Both the position numbers and the translations under genes were made by a program. A stretch of 64,000 nt of DNA from Celoporthe dispersa (lineage: Eukaryota > Ascomycota > Sordariomycetes > Diaporthales > Cryphonectriaceae): contig WAID01000014.1 of the NCBI GenBank assembly GCA_016584495.1, positions 744,001-808,000 on the forward strand, in the 5' to 3' direction. The notes beneath the pieces are model-generated. The model saw nothing but the letters and a program-made list of their open reading frames with translations. It had not been told where the DNA came from and searched no databases. Positions 38,882-50,870 of this stretch are shown here, piece after piece (position 1 is the first letter of the stretch; every line of letters starts with the position of its first letter).

Positions 38882-40341
38882 TGTATGGGAAAAGGATGCT
38901 GGAGGGAGGAGGAGGAGGAAAAAGGCAATAATAAAGATTCGTGTCTTGAGGAGAAACTGGCAGACGGGCTCAGATATCTCTTATGATTAGGCATCTGTTT
39001 AGCTTAATTCCACATTATTATTCTCAACTTTTTTCAAGTACGGTGGTGATCCGGTGTTGGTGCCAAGAGCATACCTAACGCTGGGGGACGTGTCCTCTTG
39101 ACACAGAGCAGACGTGGGCAGACAGGGGGAGGGGTGGCAGCGGCAAAGGGTAAGGTGTTGATCTAGGTCAATAGCAAAACCTAGCGCGACGAAGGAGCCT
39201 GACGGCGAACCCGAAAAGGACTAGCCCGGCTTGAGGCCCAGAGATTTCAGACCGTATTGAATTACTAATTTTTGGCTCTGGACGCTGGCAAAGGCGGGAT
39301 TTCTTCCCAACCTGCAACGTCCTCCCTTACCGCAGTGCCACAGTCCTAGATCTCTCCTCCCCTCTCCCGGTGGATCAACCCAAGTTGGATGGCTGAATTA
39401 ATAAGCCTCAATCTCAGGCAGGCCTTGGCCTCAGACAAGCCTCTCTCTTTTTTTTTTTCTTTTTCTTTTTTCCGTCTTCTTTCCCCTCTCTCCTCCCTGC
39501 TCTGGAACACCGCGCTGTGGAGAAGTGCTGCAACCTCGAGATGGATTCTCCTCGTGCTGATTGGTACAGTTCCTGAGGCAGTGCCCATCCATCCTCTCCC
39601 TCCCACCCCCGGTCTAATCCACTTACTAGTATAGGCAACAAAAGGACCATATTTCCTCCCTCCTGCTTGCTCCTCCCTTCATACACCTGTGGGTTGGATA
39701 CCTGGGGCCCTATCCATCCACGTTGGCCTGCTGTCGTACTGCAGCACCAACTTGCCAAGTGCTGCCTGAGAGAGCATTGCGCAATGAGGACAACGACGAC
39801 CTGCGCAAGCCCAGGCGTCCAGGTTAGATCATGCGCACCACATTGCGCGTTGCGCTTACTGGCCCTTCCACCCCTCTCCCCCGCCTTTAGTGTCTCGGTC
39901 CTAGGGTGTCAGTGTGAGCGAGACTCTGGTGGTGGACCTAGGCCCCAAGACATGTCCTAGAGTTTCTGCAGGACGAGGCTCTCCTCGAGTCCTCCTCCTC
40001 CCTCCCATCCAGCAGCAAATCAGCGAGACGAATGGAGGGAGCGAGTCGAGGACAAGAGATGAGTCACAACACCCATTCCCTGTCTTGCGCGGCAGCTTGC
40101 AGCAGCGCACGTCCCATCAGTACCATGCCAGTTCTCAAACAGCGCCGAGATTGGAAAGCCGCGCAAGAGACAAGAGAGAGTGCCCCAGAAATTACCATTC
40201 AAGCCGTTGTAATGGTAGAGAAAAATTCCCTCCTGGGCGGCCCCATCTTCCAGGCCGCTAACGTTGCTTTCGGCACGCCGGATACCACCAAACAGGATAC
40301 GCAGATATGGAGTACGAACTCCGTACCTAACTCCGTACCTC

Positions 40342-40366
40342 TTTTTTTTTTTTTTTTTTTTTTTTT
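40342..40366. repeat. Poly-T run (25)
   Basis: An uninterrupted T run directly preceded by two copies of a 12-bp unit (AACTCCGTACCT). Confidence 0.95.
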
Positions 40367-43063
40367 GGGAAAACGAATAAAAAAAGTTGGCGACGTGCTG
40401 ATTACACACTCTGCTATTATGATCCCGATCACACCGGTACGACTTTGGGGCGCTGGGCAACGTCGCGCCGATCACCACCAGACCAAGCCTCGGCCGCCCA
40501 CGCCCTTTCAATTCCGCACATTCACCCCTTCCCACCCCGACACACGACAGAGCGGGCGAGGCAGCAACTGTCGTGGTAAGGCGTCCGATAAGACACCAAG
40601 CTAATGCGGGCCTTACCACAGCGATCGCCCTGCCACCCCGGGTCCGCACACAGGCAGGCACGGCGGGGAGGAACCTTGGTCCCTGGCTTGCTGTTGGGTC
40701 CTTGGGTCCTTGGGTCCTGCTGCGCAGCGGCGCATAGACAGGCCGGCGGCTGCGGCGCAGGGCGTAAGCACTGCAGCTGGGCGCCCACCTCAGGGCCAAA
40801 AAAAAAAAAAAAAAAAAAGAAAGAAAGAAAAATTGGAATGCCAGCCCCAGCCTCCTTTGTGCTGCCCCTCGGCGTAACTGGTCTCTCTTTGCCGTCAGCA
40901 CTTGAGACGACGGGGAGAAAGTCGGGGAAGCCCACCCACACACTACCTTGTTTCCCTTTCCTTTACACTTTTGTCTCTCTCTCTCTCTCTCTTACTCCCT
41001 CCCTCTGTCCGTCTAGGTCTCTATGCGTCTCCTTTCTCTCTCTCTCTCTTTCTCTTCATCTCCTTCTCTTTTTCCCCTTCTTCCTCTTTCCCCTAAACAT
41101 TTCATTTGGTTCCATGGGGATCCACTTGCGCTTAGACACGGCTATCTGTCGTGGCGCGAAGCCGGGTGGTACTAACAACTACTTGGACTGCCCCAAGAGA
41201 AGATACGACTCGTGTTCACAATTAGCATCATGGTTAGCCAGACGGCCTTGGACCTTTTGGGCCCAAATCCGGCACGGATTCTGATGGGCCTCGGCAAGGA
41301 TGGCATTCTTGCACTTCCAGAGGACAGATAAGCCTGCAGGATACCCTCAGGCATGTGTCTGTGAGAGACAAGACCAAATCCCCGTTCCTTTGTCCCTCCT
41401 GTGGTTTCACTCCCCAACGGTCCAGCGCTGCTGGCACGAGGGCAAAGGATCTGTGGTAGCCCCGAGCTGAGCTCATACGCAGGGGTTCGAGCTTGGGCTC
41501 GGCCGTGTCGAGATGGCGAAGCGTCAGCCTCCGCTTACCCTGCCTGCCATCATACCCACACAGCAGGTCACTTGTGAGTGCCGCATCAGACAGAAGTTCA
41601 CTGGATTCTACCCTGCTTCTCAAGTTGTACCAACACATCACTACCTTCACCATGAGACTGTCTATCTACCATCCTCTCCATCCTATCCTACACCGGCATG
41701 GCCCCCGGTGTCGTTGTCCCCATCTCCCCTCCCTCCCCCACAACGACATTGTGAAGCAGATGAAGCCACTAGCTCCTCTGGCCTAGACGCCCTGGGTGTA
41801 GCTACAGGCCAAGAGAAGATCCGTCACACGCAGACGCAGGGCCGCCCGGCTCCAAGTCACTGCCTCCGCCGTCTTCTCCGCCACCATCGGGCCCGGGCAA
41901 GGTCCTCAACGTCAGCCTCCAGGCTCGGCGTCCTCACTGTATTCAGGGAGAAGAAGCTAGACTTGCCAGCAAGGTCCCGAACCGGCGAGTCGCCGGCCTC
42001 GGAGGGTCGGCAATGTCGATCCCCGCTGCTACCCTCAAGTGATTGATATACCTGCCGATATAACTGTGGTCACTAGAAACCCTTTCCTTCTCTCCTCCTC
42101 TTGTTGCCTACTAGGCGTTTTGTCTGCTTTTTCAAGTGCGTGCGTGTGTGTGTGTGTGTGTATGGGTAGGTGAGATGCTGAGTCAGTTTGCTTTATTCAG
42201 AGCATACACGGTGTCCACGCGAGGGTCATTGGTACAGATGGGTCGCTGCTTACTTGCCTCCAGGGACAGCTGAGGTTTATCCAGGAGAATCCAGAAGAAG
42301 CGAATCCCTGAAGCCTTCGGCTGAAGCCTTCGACAAGAATGTGATGAAGCGGTGCCAGTGCAAGCTGGCGGGTCTCTGACAAAACGTACCCAGGTCCTGG
42401 AACTATTCCTATGGCTTGTGAGGCCTGCAGGGATAAGGGGAATGAAGGGTCTGCAGATGCCCTAAACAAAGCCCAGGCGGAGATCTGTAAACCAAGACGG
42501 TTCTACACTGTAGCCATCTCTCCCAGTTTCGGTAGATTATCAGTGGCGGTAGTAGTGACCTGACCTCAGCAGTCATCTACGGTGAGCGCGCAGCCCCTAC
42601 CTAAGGGACAGGGCCAATCGCGTGTTACAGATCACACCTCGAGGACCCGCTTTAGACCACTGCTTAGCGACACTGGCGAGCTGGCAATACCGACGGCGAG
42701 GAATGCGACTACAATGGAAAGAATGTCTATTTCGCTACCGGAAAATTACGCTTTTGCCACATCTCACACCAACACAAGGTATTACACCCTCTCAGAAGAA
42801 GGCCCTCATTTTCCATTGTTGCTGCTCTGGTCTCCGTCTCACTCACACCGGTGTCATGGGGACGGCAGGGCCCGGGCGTCGAGCGTAGAGGTTGACCAGT
42901 TTGCGCATGTACCACAGCATAGCAACCCTTGGGAACTTGCCATGGGAGTGGCATTCCCTTATCGAGGCTTTTATGTACTCTGGTGACCCCGGGAAGAGTG
43001 TTTGCAGTGCAAAATCCGGGTTCACGTGGCATAGGAACTGTGAGGGCTGGTAGGATCGCCAAG

Positions 43064-44254
43064 TCAGCTGTGCTGCCATGCTTGATTATGCCACAAGTGG
43101 CCATAGTCTTTGTCGGGAGGCCGTCTTACCACCTGATGTCTCGGCCACCGTAATTTAGAGGCCCACAGCGCTGCAAGACCCTCCAGACGACAGGCCTCTG
43201 GTCCCGAGCATAGGATTCTGCGTATCTGGCCCATGACGAATACACATCTCCAGTCAATGCCGGGCCATTGGGAAAGGAGGTGAATAGCGAAGTTGGCTTC
43301 GGGCGATGATGGCCCGGGGATCCTGAGACTTGCGAGGAGGCGGTCGACCTCCCAGTATCCAGGCCACGTGCCCGCGAGGCTCCAGTCGAGGACCGCGACG
43401 AGTTTTCCATCCTTGACGAGGATATTGTTGGCTTGCAGTGATCCGTGCGTCACAACCGAGTCCAGGTCGTCATTGGGCATCAGAGTTTCGATCAAGGTGT
43501 TTATAACATAAATAGTGTGGCCCATCTCGCCGCCCAGGGAGCCAGCGTCAGCGAAATATATCGGGAAAACCACCTCATGAGCTGCCAGTGGCTCTCCGCC
43601 TTCAGGCCAAGGAAGGCGAACGCATCGACGAGGCCGCCCATGTTTGTTGGCGTGCTGAGACTGTACTGCATCCTGGCCCGCCGTAGCATTTGCACCGTTC
43701 TCGGGTTCGCCGTAGCCAGGGAGAAACAAAACTTTCTCCGCGGCGACCCGGATTCTGAGAGGGGCTCTACGGCCCTTAAGCTTTGATGAATTCTACCACT
43801 TGTTCGATGATCGACCTCTTGTCGGCTTCGTTCATGCCGCACCATACTCCACATAGCTTCTCGCCCTCAACATACTCCATTCTGATGGACCTGTATAGCA
43901 TCCAAGCATCTGTCGTTGGTGAGCCGTCTACTCGGGGTCGGTATTGGTGGAATTCGATAGGTTTCGGGACGGGGAGTCCTGCACTGTGTAGCATCTTCAT
44001 ATTCCAGAACTCGGCGGCATCGACGGTGACGCCGAACTTGACCACTTCGTATATCCTCTTCCCAAGTTGTGGTATCCAGAACCGTTCGTATCGAAAGACG
44101 GTCTCGTGAGGATACGTGAGGCAGACGAACCGTGGCGAATCCCGGCAGTACTCGCAGGTCCATGGCAGGCTCGGGTACGTGGGGAGTAAGTCGAGCACCA
44201 CGTATGGTTCCGTCTGGGGATGGTGAACGTGCCGTATTCGCTAGGAACACCCAT
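43064..44254 (-). CDS. Aminoglycoside-phosphotransferase-like kinase, altered catalytic loop
   Basis: This is an APH/choline-kinase-like fold common in fungi. Start MGVPSEYG (44254). The N-lobe includes ETVFRYERFWIP and YEVVKFGVTVDAAEFWNM, and the hinge region has RIRMEYVEGEKL in modified form (SIRMEYVEGEKL). The catalytic loop reads VVTHGSLQANNILV, and the metal-binding segment is AVLDWSLAGTWPGYWE. In active family members the loop is HGDLxxxN; here the catalytic Asp is Ser (codon TCA), while the following Asn and the DW motif are kept, so this may be a pseudokinase. The frame breaks at the GGGG run 44216-44219, near 43777-43785 and probably near 43525; each fits one missing base. The break near 43525 is placed by codon pattern only. 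Substrate unknown; antibiotic resistance should not be assumed. Confidence 0.75.
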
Positions 44255-44319
44255 CTGAAGACCAATCGGGACTGAACTACGGCCTAGAATATCGAAGCAT
44301 GTGCGTACGGAGATGGAGA

Positions 44320-44889
44320 TCACGTGCGGGCTCCCTCAGCTCGTCTTAAATTCCGTGCCACGGAAGTTAATGATGATCTTTCCGGGTCCGATTGTCCGCT
44401 GCCCAACCCATATTGTGTCGATACTCTTGGGTATGGTCCTGCATCGCCCGCCCGTCCTGGACCCGGCTCTGGGCGGCCCGCTGCTGCCTCGAGCGGCCCA
44501 AGCTGGCCTCGAGCTGCCGGAGCAGCCTGAGCAGCACTCTCGCCTTCACCAGGCAGGTCGAGGTCGGGGTTTCCTGTTCGGGTTAGAAGTACTCTGGGCC
44601 TTCCACCACGAGAATCCAAGGAGATGGATTCTAATCCTGGCTGTCTTCCCGGCTGTGCTTGTTCCTCCGTCTCCTCCTGCGGGTGTCGACGACTCGAAGT
44701 GTCTAACAAAAGGAGAGACAGATGAGATCGACGGATGGGCGGGTCATCTGACACATCAGTCTCGCCATCCGAGATTGAACCGTCCGCGTTGATGATCAGG
44801 CGGTGAGGCGGTGAGTGAAGGGACCAGTTTGCATGCACTTCCCACTGTTGGCTCTCGCCAGGCGTCAGGTAGGAAGAGAAGAGCGGCAT
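44320..44889 (-). CDS. Unknown small protein upstream of the kinase
   Basis: An uninterrupted frame of about 190 residues starts MPLFSSYLTPGESQQWEV (ATG 44889). The first 45 residues have fungal-like codon use and a mixed, folded-looking composition (WSLHSPPHRLIINADGSISD). The rest is rich in Ala, Gly, Pro and Arg and may lie in the wrong frame; a rival frame over 44367-44549 gives a helical, Gln/Arg-rich stretch. It ends 65 bp before the kinase start on the same strand, which is unusually close for two fungal genes, so the two may belong to one transcript. I do not recognise a family. Confidence 0.45.
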   Translation of the reverse strand: MPLFSSYLTPGESQQWEVHANWSLHSPPHRLIINADGSISDGETDVSDDPPIRRSHLSLLLLDTSSRRHPQEETEEQAQPGRQPGLESISLDSRGGRPRVLLTRTGNPDLDLPGEGESAAQAAPAARGQLGPLEAAAGRPEPGPGRAGDAGPYPRVSTQYGLGSGQSDPERSSLTSVARNLRRAEGART

Positions 44890-46548
44890 TGCACGGGAAG
44901 TGAGGATGACTACAAAGGATGGAATAGGAAACACAATATTGTGTAAAAGAATGTTGTTGGAAAATGGTCAGGCTGTAGTTGAAAGGAGAGAAAGATGCTT
45001 TCTCAAGCAGCCAGTCTGTCTAGAAGGCTTAAAGCTGATGGATGAGGCCCGAGGAAGTTGGAGGTAGTATGTTGCCTGTCTTGTCTTTTTGTCCTTTCTT
45101 CTTTTTTTCCCCCTCTTTCCTCTTTCTTCGCTCTCCCAAAACAACAAACATGGGCGCATCGAAGGAAATTGTGATTAGAGAAGCTTGGAGTTGAGGCTGC
45201 CATTTTGGTTAAACTACTAATGTGAGGTGATGGATCCTGCCTTCCTCAAGATGGTCACTGCCATGATGACAACAACGCCCATTCGCAGCTTCCTCTTCCG
45301 CGTACCAGAGCCCTTGTACGCGAGCACAGCAAAATACCTCCCAATTTGTTTATACTAAAACCGCGCATCGAAATCTCCCCTCGAGTGATCAAATCAACTC
45401 AATATGCATCTGGTCCGATACATGTTCACCTGCTCTGGCCGGTGGATGGTATTTCTGAGGGCGTCTCGCGCGGCTATTTCCTAATCTCGGACGCCCTCCT
45501 TCTGGCCTCAGGATGACCACGCATTCCGCAGCATTGAAGACGCAACCTGGTCTCAAAAGGCTGGATGACTACCTTCTCCTGTCTCGTATCTTTGGTTACA
45601 CCTTGATGACAACCATTAATGACAACAGTAGCTCAGGCGAACTCGGCTCGGCACTGCCGAACAAGCACGAATCCACGATCGCCGCCCACCCAAGCCACGC
45701 ATCCCGATCGAGTCTGTCAACTATGCGAACCACTCAGCTCTGAAAGCACGACAGCTCCCCAGGCAGGCAGCTGTCCTGGTGATCACATGGACGAGCCGGG
45801 GTCCTGCCTGATCCAACCGTCCTGGTCCGAACCGGTCAGCTGGAGAACAGGTACGGAGGTCACACGCAAGCGGCAGCGTGCAGAAAAAGCGAACACCGTA
45901 ACATGGTCGCACGACAGGAAAGACACCAAGGGAGCAGACCCGGGACAAGGCGGTCACGGATATCAAATCACAGACCTCCAAGACAGGCATGCGTGACCTG
46001 TCATCTCTGGCGCAAGCAAGCCAATTACCACCTCACAGATGCAGGGTTTTTCGAGACGGGCCTACCGGTGTGCGTGGTTGATGATTCATGACCAAACAGT
46101 AAGCAAGCAAGGGCAGAGAGGAGAGAGAGGGCCCGGAGGAGGGAGGAGGAGGAGGAGGAGGAGGAGGAGGAGGAGGAGGAGGCAGGATGACAGCAACAAT
46201 GACATAGATCGACAGGTCGTTAAAAGATCAAAAGCAGGTAGGCGACCGCCGCTCTCCGGCAGCCACACAGAGACCGACTCTGGTACTTGGGGTGTCCCCG
46301 CAGGATTGGCTTCACCGGCTTGATTAGGCAACCGAAACGGGCATCGGGAGCCTATCGTGGCCTGCGGGGGTGATTTGTTATCACGAAGCGGGCCGGCCAT
46401 GCGGTTTCGAGGGTGATACCGCACAAAGGGGGTGAGACATGGCTCGTGCTGTTGGGTGGATGGCTTGGCCTCTTTGTCTTCGAGACTCCAACCGATGACT
46501 GTACAGTCATACGCCAGCACATATTAAGGACAGCCCAGCGCCCGCCTG
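44890..46548. other. Intergenic with a GGA tract
   Basis: No conserved gene. A perfect GGA trinucleotide tract lies at 46142-46182. A 42-codon frame at 45230 (MDPAFLKMV) is possible but unsupported. The last ~300 bp is the oxygenase promoter. Confidence 0.45.
46142..46182. repeat. (GGA)n trinucleotide repeat, about 13 units
   Basis: Uninterrupted GGA/GAG units in non-coding sequence 370 bp upstream of the oxygenase start. Confidence 0.95.
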
Positions 46549-47827
46549 ATGGTCATGGACAACCCGATACCCTCGTCAGCAACCGATTCGGAGCAAGAGA
46601 GAATACTGTCAGAAGACGCCATGGGCATCCGAACAGCGGGCTTCCATATCCCCACCGTCAACATCGCCCCTTATCTCCGAGATCCAACGTCTGATGCTGC
46701 AGCACGCATTGTGCGCGATGTGCGGAACGCCTGCATGAGCGTGGGGTTCTTCTCGCTGATAGGCCACGGCATACCGAGAGAGACACGGAGAGGCGTGCTT
46801 GAGGGGGCGAGGAGGCTGTTTGACCTGCCGCTGGAGGAGAAGCTGTCGCTCAAGCACCCGCGGCTCAAGAACAGAGGCTACGAGCTCATTGGGTCCCAGT
46901 CGCTGCAGGAAGACACCCTCCCGGACTTGAAAGAGGTAAGAGCCCGCATAACAGTGGACTGCACGATGTACCCGCAGATCACCCAGGAACCCGGAAATAA
47001 CATGAATCATAACAACAACCAAGCTGACAAGACGTCTAGGGTTTCTACATCGGCAAGCACATGCCAGCGGACTCGGAGAAGGCCAAAGCGCACCCGCACC
47101 TGTTGGGAGAGAACATCTTCCCACCCAGCCTCTCAGCGTCCGAGTTCCAGCGTCCCAGCGAGATCTACTACTCCGCCGTGCTGGAGTTGTCCCTCAAGGT
47201 GCTCGACATCCTTGCCAAGGGCCTGCCCTATGGCGACGGCATCTTCCGCGAGTTTGCCTCCAATGACCCGGTCTGCACCATGAGACTGCTTCACTACCCT
47301 CCGCAGCAGTCACGAGATCAGAGGCAGCTCGGCGCAGGTGCGCATACGGATTTTGGTCTGTAATTTCTTTCTCGTCTCACCCTTTTTTTCTTCTTCTTCC
47401 CCTTGTGTTTCCTAAACCTGCCCTCGTCCAACTCCAGCAATTAATTAACATCAAGCCAGGCGCCATCACCCTCCTCCTCCAGGACTCATCCGGCGGCCTT
47501 GAGGTCCTGGATGAGTCCACAGGTACCTGGCATGCTGTGGAACCCGACCCTGACGCCTACGTTGTCAACATTGGCGATATGCTCTCGCTCTGGACCAAGG
47601 GCATCTATAAGAGCGCAACGCATCGGGTCATCAACACGAGCGGTGGAGACAGGTACTCCGTGCCGTTCTTCTTCGACGGCAACGCGGAGGTCAAGCTACG
47701 TCCGTTTGACGGAAGCGAGCCCGTGGGAGGGCGCGTCGTCACTGTCGAAGAGCACATGCTAGAACGTCTGGGCACTTCCTATGCGCGGGTCGAACAGGGT
47801 GGGCAGGTCGTTTCCGCTTCTGCTTGA
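46549..47827 (+). CDS. 2-oxoglutarate/Fe(II) oxygenase, isopenicillin-N-synthase-like
   Basis: This is the one conserved gene in the window with no frame break. Exons are 46549-46935, 47040-47355 and 47460-47827 with GT-AG introns and consistent phase, giving 356 residues. The N-terminal DIOX_N domain runs from FHIPTVNIAPYL through SVGFFSLIGHGIP to the LFDLPLEEKLSL helix. The catalytic jelly-roll has the first iron ligands in GAHTDFG (His and Asp), the third His in KSATHRVIN, and the 2-oxoglutarate-binding Arg-x-Ser in DRYSVPFFF. It should hydroxylate, desaturate or cyclise a small molecule using Fe(II), oxygen and 2-oxoglutarate in the cytosol. Close family members act in secondary metabolism and hormone synthesis, but the substrate is not readable here. 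ATG 46555 is an alternative start. Confidence 0.93.
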
Positions 47828-48917
47828 GGGCGTGTCACTATTCATCAGCTTCCCTCACTCACTCACATACACAAACACACACACACACACTCTCTCTCTC
47901 TCTCAATATGATTATCGTTCAGTGTTCCCTTCATGGCTGTCTGGCATACTATTCTTCGAGCCGGAACAAGCACGGGCTCTCCTGTCCACGTGTACATTGG
48001 GTTCCCGATCCGGATGCTCACAAGGGCCGGACTGCATCTAGCAACACGAGAAACACGAGGGGAGATAGTCTGCCAAACGTCATTATGGCTGGCTACGTTT
48101 GTGCGACGTGGCACTAGATCATCTCAGACATGCATCCGCGCCCAGGATCGCACAGCGCGAACGGCTGGGACAGACACCCCGGCACGCCCGGGCTGCGCCG
48201 TTTCTTTGCGTCTGCAGTACGTGCATGCCGCCGGCTGAACGGCTCAAGAGGGGTGCACGGGTAGGTTGGCTCCTCCCTAGGTTTCTCTTTCTCGACCTCA
48301 TCCTCGCCCTCGCAGGCGCTGCTAACCCGAAGGTCTACGGAAGCCTAAGTCATTATGCACAAGCCGGCGATCACTACCTCACGTGAGAACCAGGACCTCC
48401 CGAAGGGAAGGGGAAGAGACAAACCAGGCCTGCGCTAGCTGTATAGAGGGAGATGTGCATACCATTCCGGTGCATAGTGTTGCAGTGGGGCTGCGGCGAG
48501 GCGCTCCTCCGGGGTTCGCCATGGAGACGGTCGCCGTTACATTGCATGCCATTATTGCTTTCTCTCATGTCTTGGGAAACATCGTTGCGACTCTCCTTCC
48601 GCTCTTGCATGATTTTCTCTCGTAATGGTGGACCCTCTCGTGACTGTTACTACTACGTAGTATGACCTGAGTGCAACTCAACCGACGCCTGCGACAAAAG
48701 TGGTGGTAAGAAAGGCTGGCGAGCCGCCAGCCCGATCGCGATGCATGACCTCGCCATCTTTTCAGATGAGGGTCCTTTGTTCTCCGTACTTTTTTGTCTT
48801 CCTTTTTTTCTTTTCTCCCTTTCTTTCTGGCGTCCTGCTGATAGATGCATACGTGTGTGTTGTAGTCTCGCGCTGGACACTTGTGGACCCCGACCAATGC
48901 GCTCCCCTGCTCACGAG
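47828..48917. other. Convergent intergenic region
   Basis: This region is the shared 3' flank of the oxygenase (+) and the transporter (-). It contains a short CA tract followed by a CT tract (47873-47904). No gene is recognised. Confidence 0.5.
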
Positions 48918-50870
48918 TCACAGCGCAAACCGCCACTCGGACGACCTCTCCCAGCCCACGGCTCCAGACCCTGCCGGCCCTCCTCCACCTGCTGCTGCTG
49001 CCTTCGTCTCCATACCTGTAATATCCACCTTCTCGGACAAGGACGCAGCATCGCCGGCCACGCTCCCTGGCTATAGGTCGCCTCCCTGTCCCACCTCTTG
49101 TTCATGTGGCTGAAGTAGGTCCGTAGGCCAAACGCCAGCACCGCGTTGAGGAACATAAAGGCCGCGCAGACCGACATACCCTTGACATAGTACGGCCCAT
49201 CGGCGGTGGGGAACACGCGCGTGCCGAGCAGGGGACCGCACTGCCCTATAATGTTCATGGTGGCGATGCCCGCGCCCCGCCTGGTGTCGCCACGCTGGTT
49301 GTTAAGCAGCCAGGAGAGGATGTTGGCGATGGCAGGGAACACACCCGCGGCGGCGAGGAAGACTCCGACGTACCTGGCGGCGACGGCCCGGCACGCCGCG
49401 AGGACGATGTAGCCGGCGCAGCCCACGGCGGAGAGCAGCGTAATCAGGAGGCCGCGCTGCTGCGTGCGGTCGCCCAGCCACGTGGAGGCGATGCACACGA
49501 GAAAGGCAAGGAAGTAGGGCGGCGCGGTGAGCCCCTGCGCGTTGACGCTCGTGAACCCCATGCCCGTCAGCACGGCGGGGAGGAACACGGGCAGCGAGGC
49601 GAACGCTACGTTGCAGCTGAAGTACATGAGCGCCTGCACCCAGACCTGCGGGTGCGCAGGGCCCCACCGCCTCGGACCAGTCGAAACGGCCCAGGCGTGT
49701 TCCTGTCGACGTGCCTGTGTCGTCCTGGCCTGTCGTGCGCAGGGCGCGGGCGCGGGCGAGGGCCTTCTCGTCCTCGGTGAGAAAACCCGCGCTGGCGGCC
49801 GAGTCCGGGAGCGCGAAGAAGACCACCAAGGAGAGGATGAGGGGCGGGATGGCCTCGATGATGAAGAGCAGGCGCCAGCCCGCGATGCGGTAGGTCGAGC
49901 CCGTGATGCCGTACGCGAGGGCGCCGGCGAAGGTGGTGGCCAGGGTGCGGCGGACAGGTAGATGCCGCAGCGCACGCCGAGCTCGCGCCGGCTGTAGTAG
50001 AAGGAGAAGAGGTAGGGCATGCCTGGGCCGAAGCCCGCCTCGGCGGTGGCCAGGAACCATCGGCATGCCATCAGGCCAGACCAGCTGAAGGAGGCGGCCT
50101 GGAGGATGGAGGCTACGGCCCAGGTGAAGACTGTTGCGGCCGCCCATATGTCTGGGGCGGTGGTGGTGGTGGTGGTGATGCTCGTCAGCCATTACAGCCA
50201 GCTGATTTTGAAGCCGCGGGACAGCACGAGAGAGGAAGGAAGAGGAAGAAGAGAGAGAGAAGAGGGGTGGAGACTGTACGAGGAGGTATGATTTTCCACA
50301 TCAGCGCCAGCCATTCAAAGATAATGTACGGGATATAAAATATCGTGAGGAGCCACTGCTAGCAGTCAACAATAACAGACTTCTTTTTTCTTTCTCTCTT
50401 CTTTTTCTCTCTCTCTGTCTCTCTGTGTTCTCCTCGGAGTCTGCTGTGGGAAGGAGGGGTAGGATTGGTCAGGACTTGCCTGGTACTGAGCATCACTGAG
50501 ACCAAGATCCTTCCCCATGCCCGCCGTCTGGGCATTTCCGATGTTGGACCGGTCCAGGAATGCCGTCAGGTCTGAGGGCGGCGGACGAAGCTGTTGGTCA
50601 GCCATAGTCTCTGCGGACCAGGGAAGATGGACAGCGTAGTCGCGACAGACACATACAGCACAAGAACGCAAGCACGACAAGCCGCCTGTCCAGCTTGCGA
50701 ACGAGGCGTCTCTCTGTTGCCTCGTCGAAGCGGGCGGCGGTCTGTCCTGTAGATGAGCAGCTGGTGGCTGTTGCTGGGTCCTTTAGAGCCGAGGACTCAT
50801 CAGGATGCTCATGGTGGTGCTGATCCAGCCCAGGAGGGCCGGGCCGGGCCAGGGAGATCTCGGCAGCCAT
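48918..50870 (-). CDS. MFS transporter, allantoate-permease (Dal5/ACS) type
   Basis: This is a plasma-membrane or organelle major-facilitator transporter of the anion:cation symporter (Dal5-like) family, with 12 expected helices. Exons fit at 50870-50657, 50571-50480, 50355-50280 and 50151-48918. The second intron uses a GC donor (GCAAGT) with an AG acceptor. Signatures are FLDRSNIGNAQTAGMGKDL after helix 1, WLLTIFYIPYIIFEW, GFGPGMPYLFSFYYSRRELG, the central cytoplasmic loop, then MYFSCNVAFASLPVFLP and NNQRGDTRRGAGIATMN. The protein ends GWERSSEWRFAL, as is usual for this family. Frame shifts occur in exon 4 near 49945-49951, near 49655-49670 and near 49060-49072; all fit missing G or C bases. 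Likely substrates are carboxylates or vitamins, but this is not determinable. It is convergent with the oxygenase. Confidence 0.9.

Larger units (their letters stand above)
38522..43063. other. 4.5-kb intergenic region with GT tract and homopolymers
   Basis: No conserved gene is found. The first ~500 bp is the leader/promoter of the bZIP gene and carries an imperfect GT tract (38767-38881). Other elements are a poly-T run (40342-40366), a poly-A run (40798-40818), CT-rich tracts near 40975-41090 and a GT tract (42138-42162). A 12-bp unit AACTCCGTACCT is tandemly repeated just left of the poly-T run. Confidence 0.5.

Noticed and set aside
43064..44254. Calling the kinase an antibiotic-resistance gene
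   Set aside because: Fungal genomes hold many APH-fold proteins with unrelated roles, and this one lacks the catalytic Asp.
45230..45358. 42-codon frame starting MDPAFLKMV
   Set aside because: Short, with no family match and no splice partner; coding status cannot be supported.
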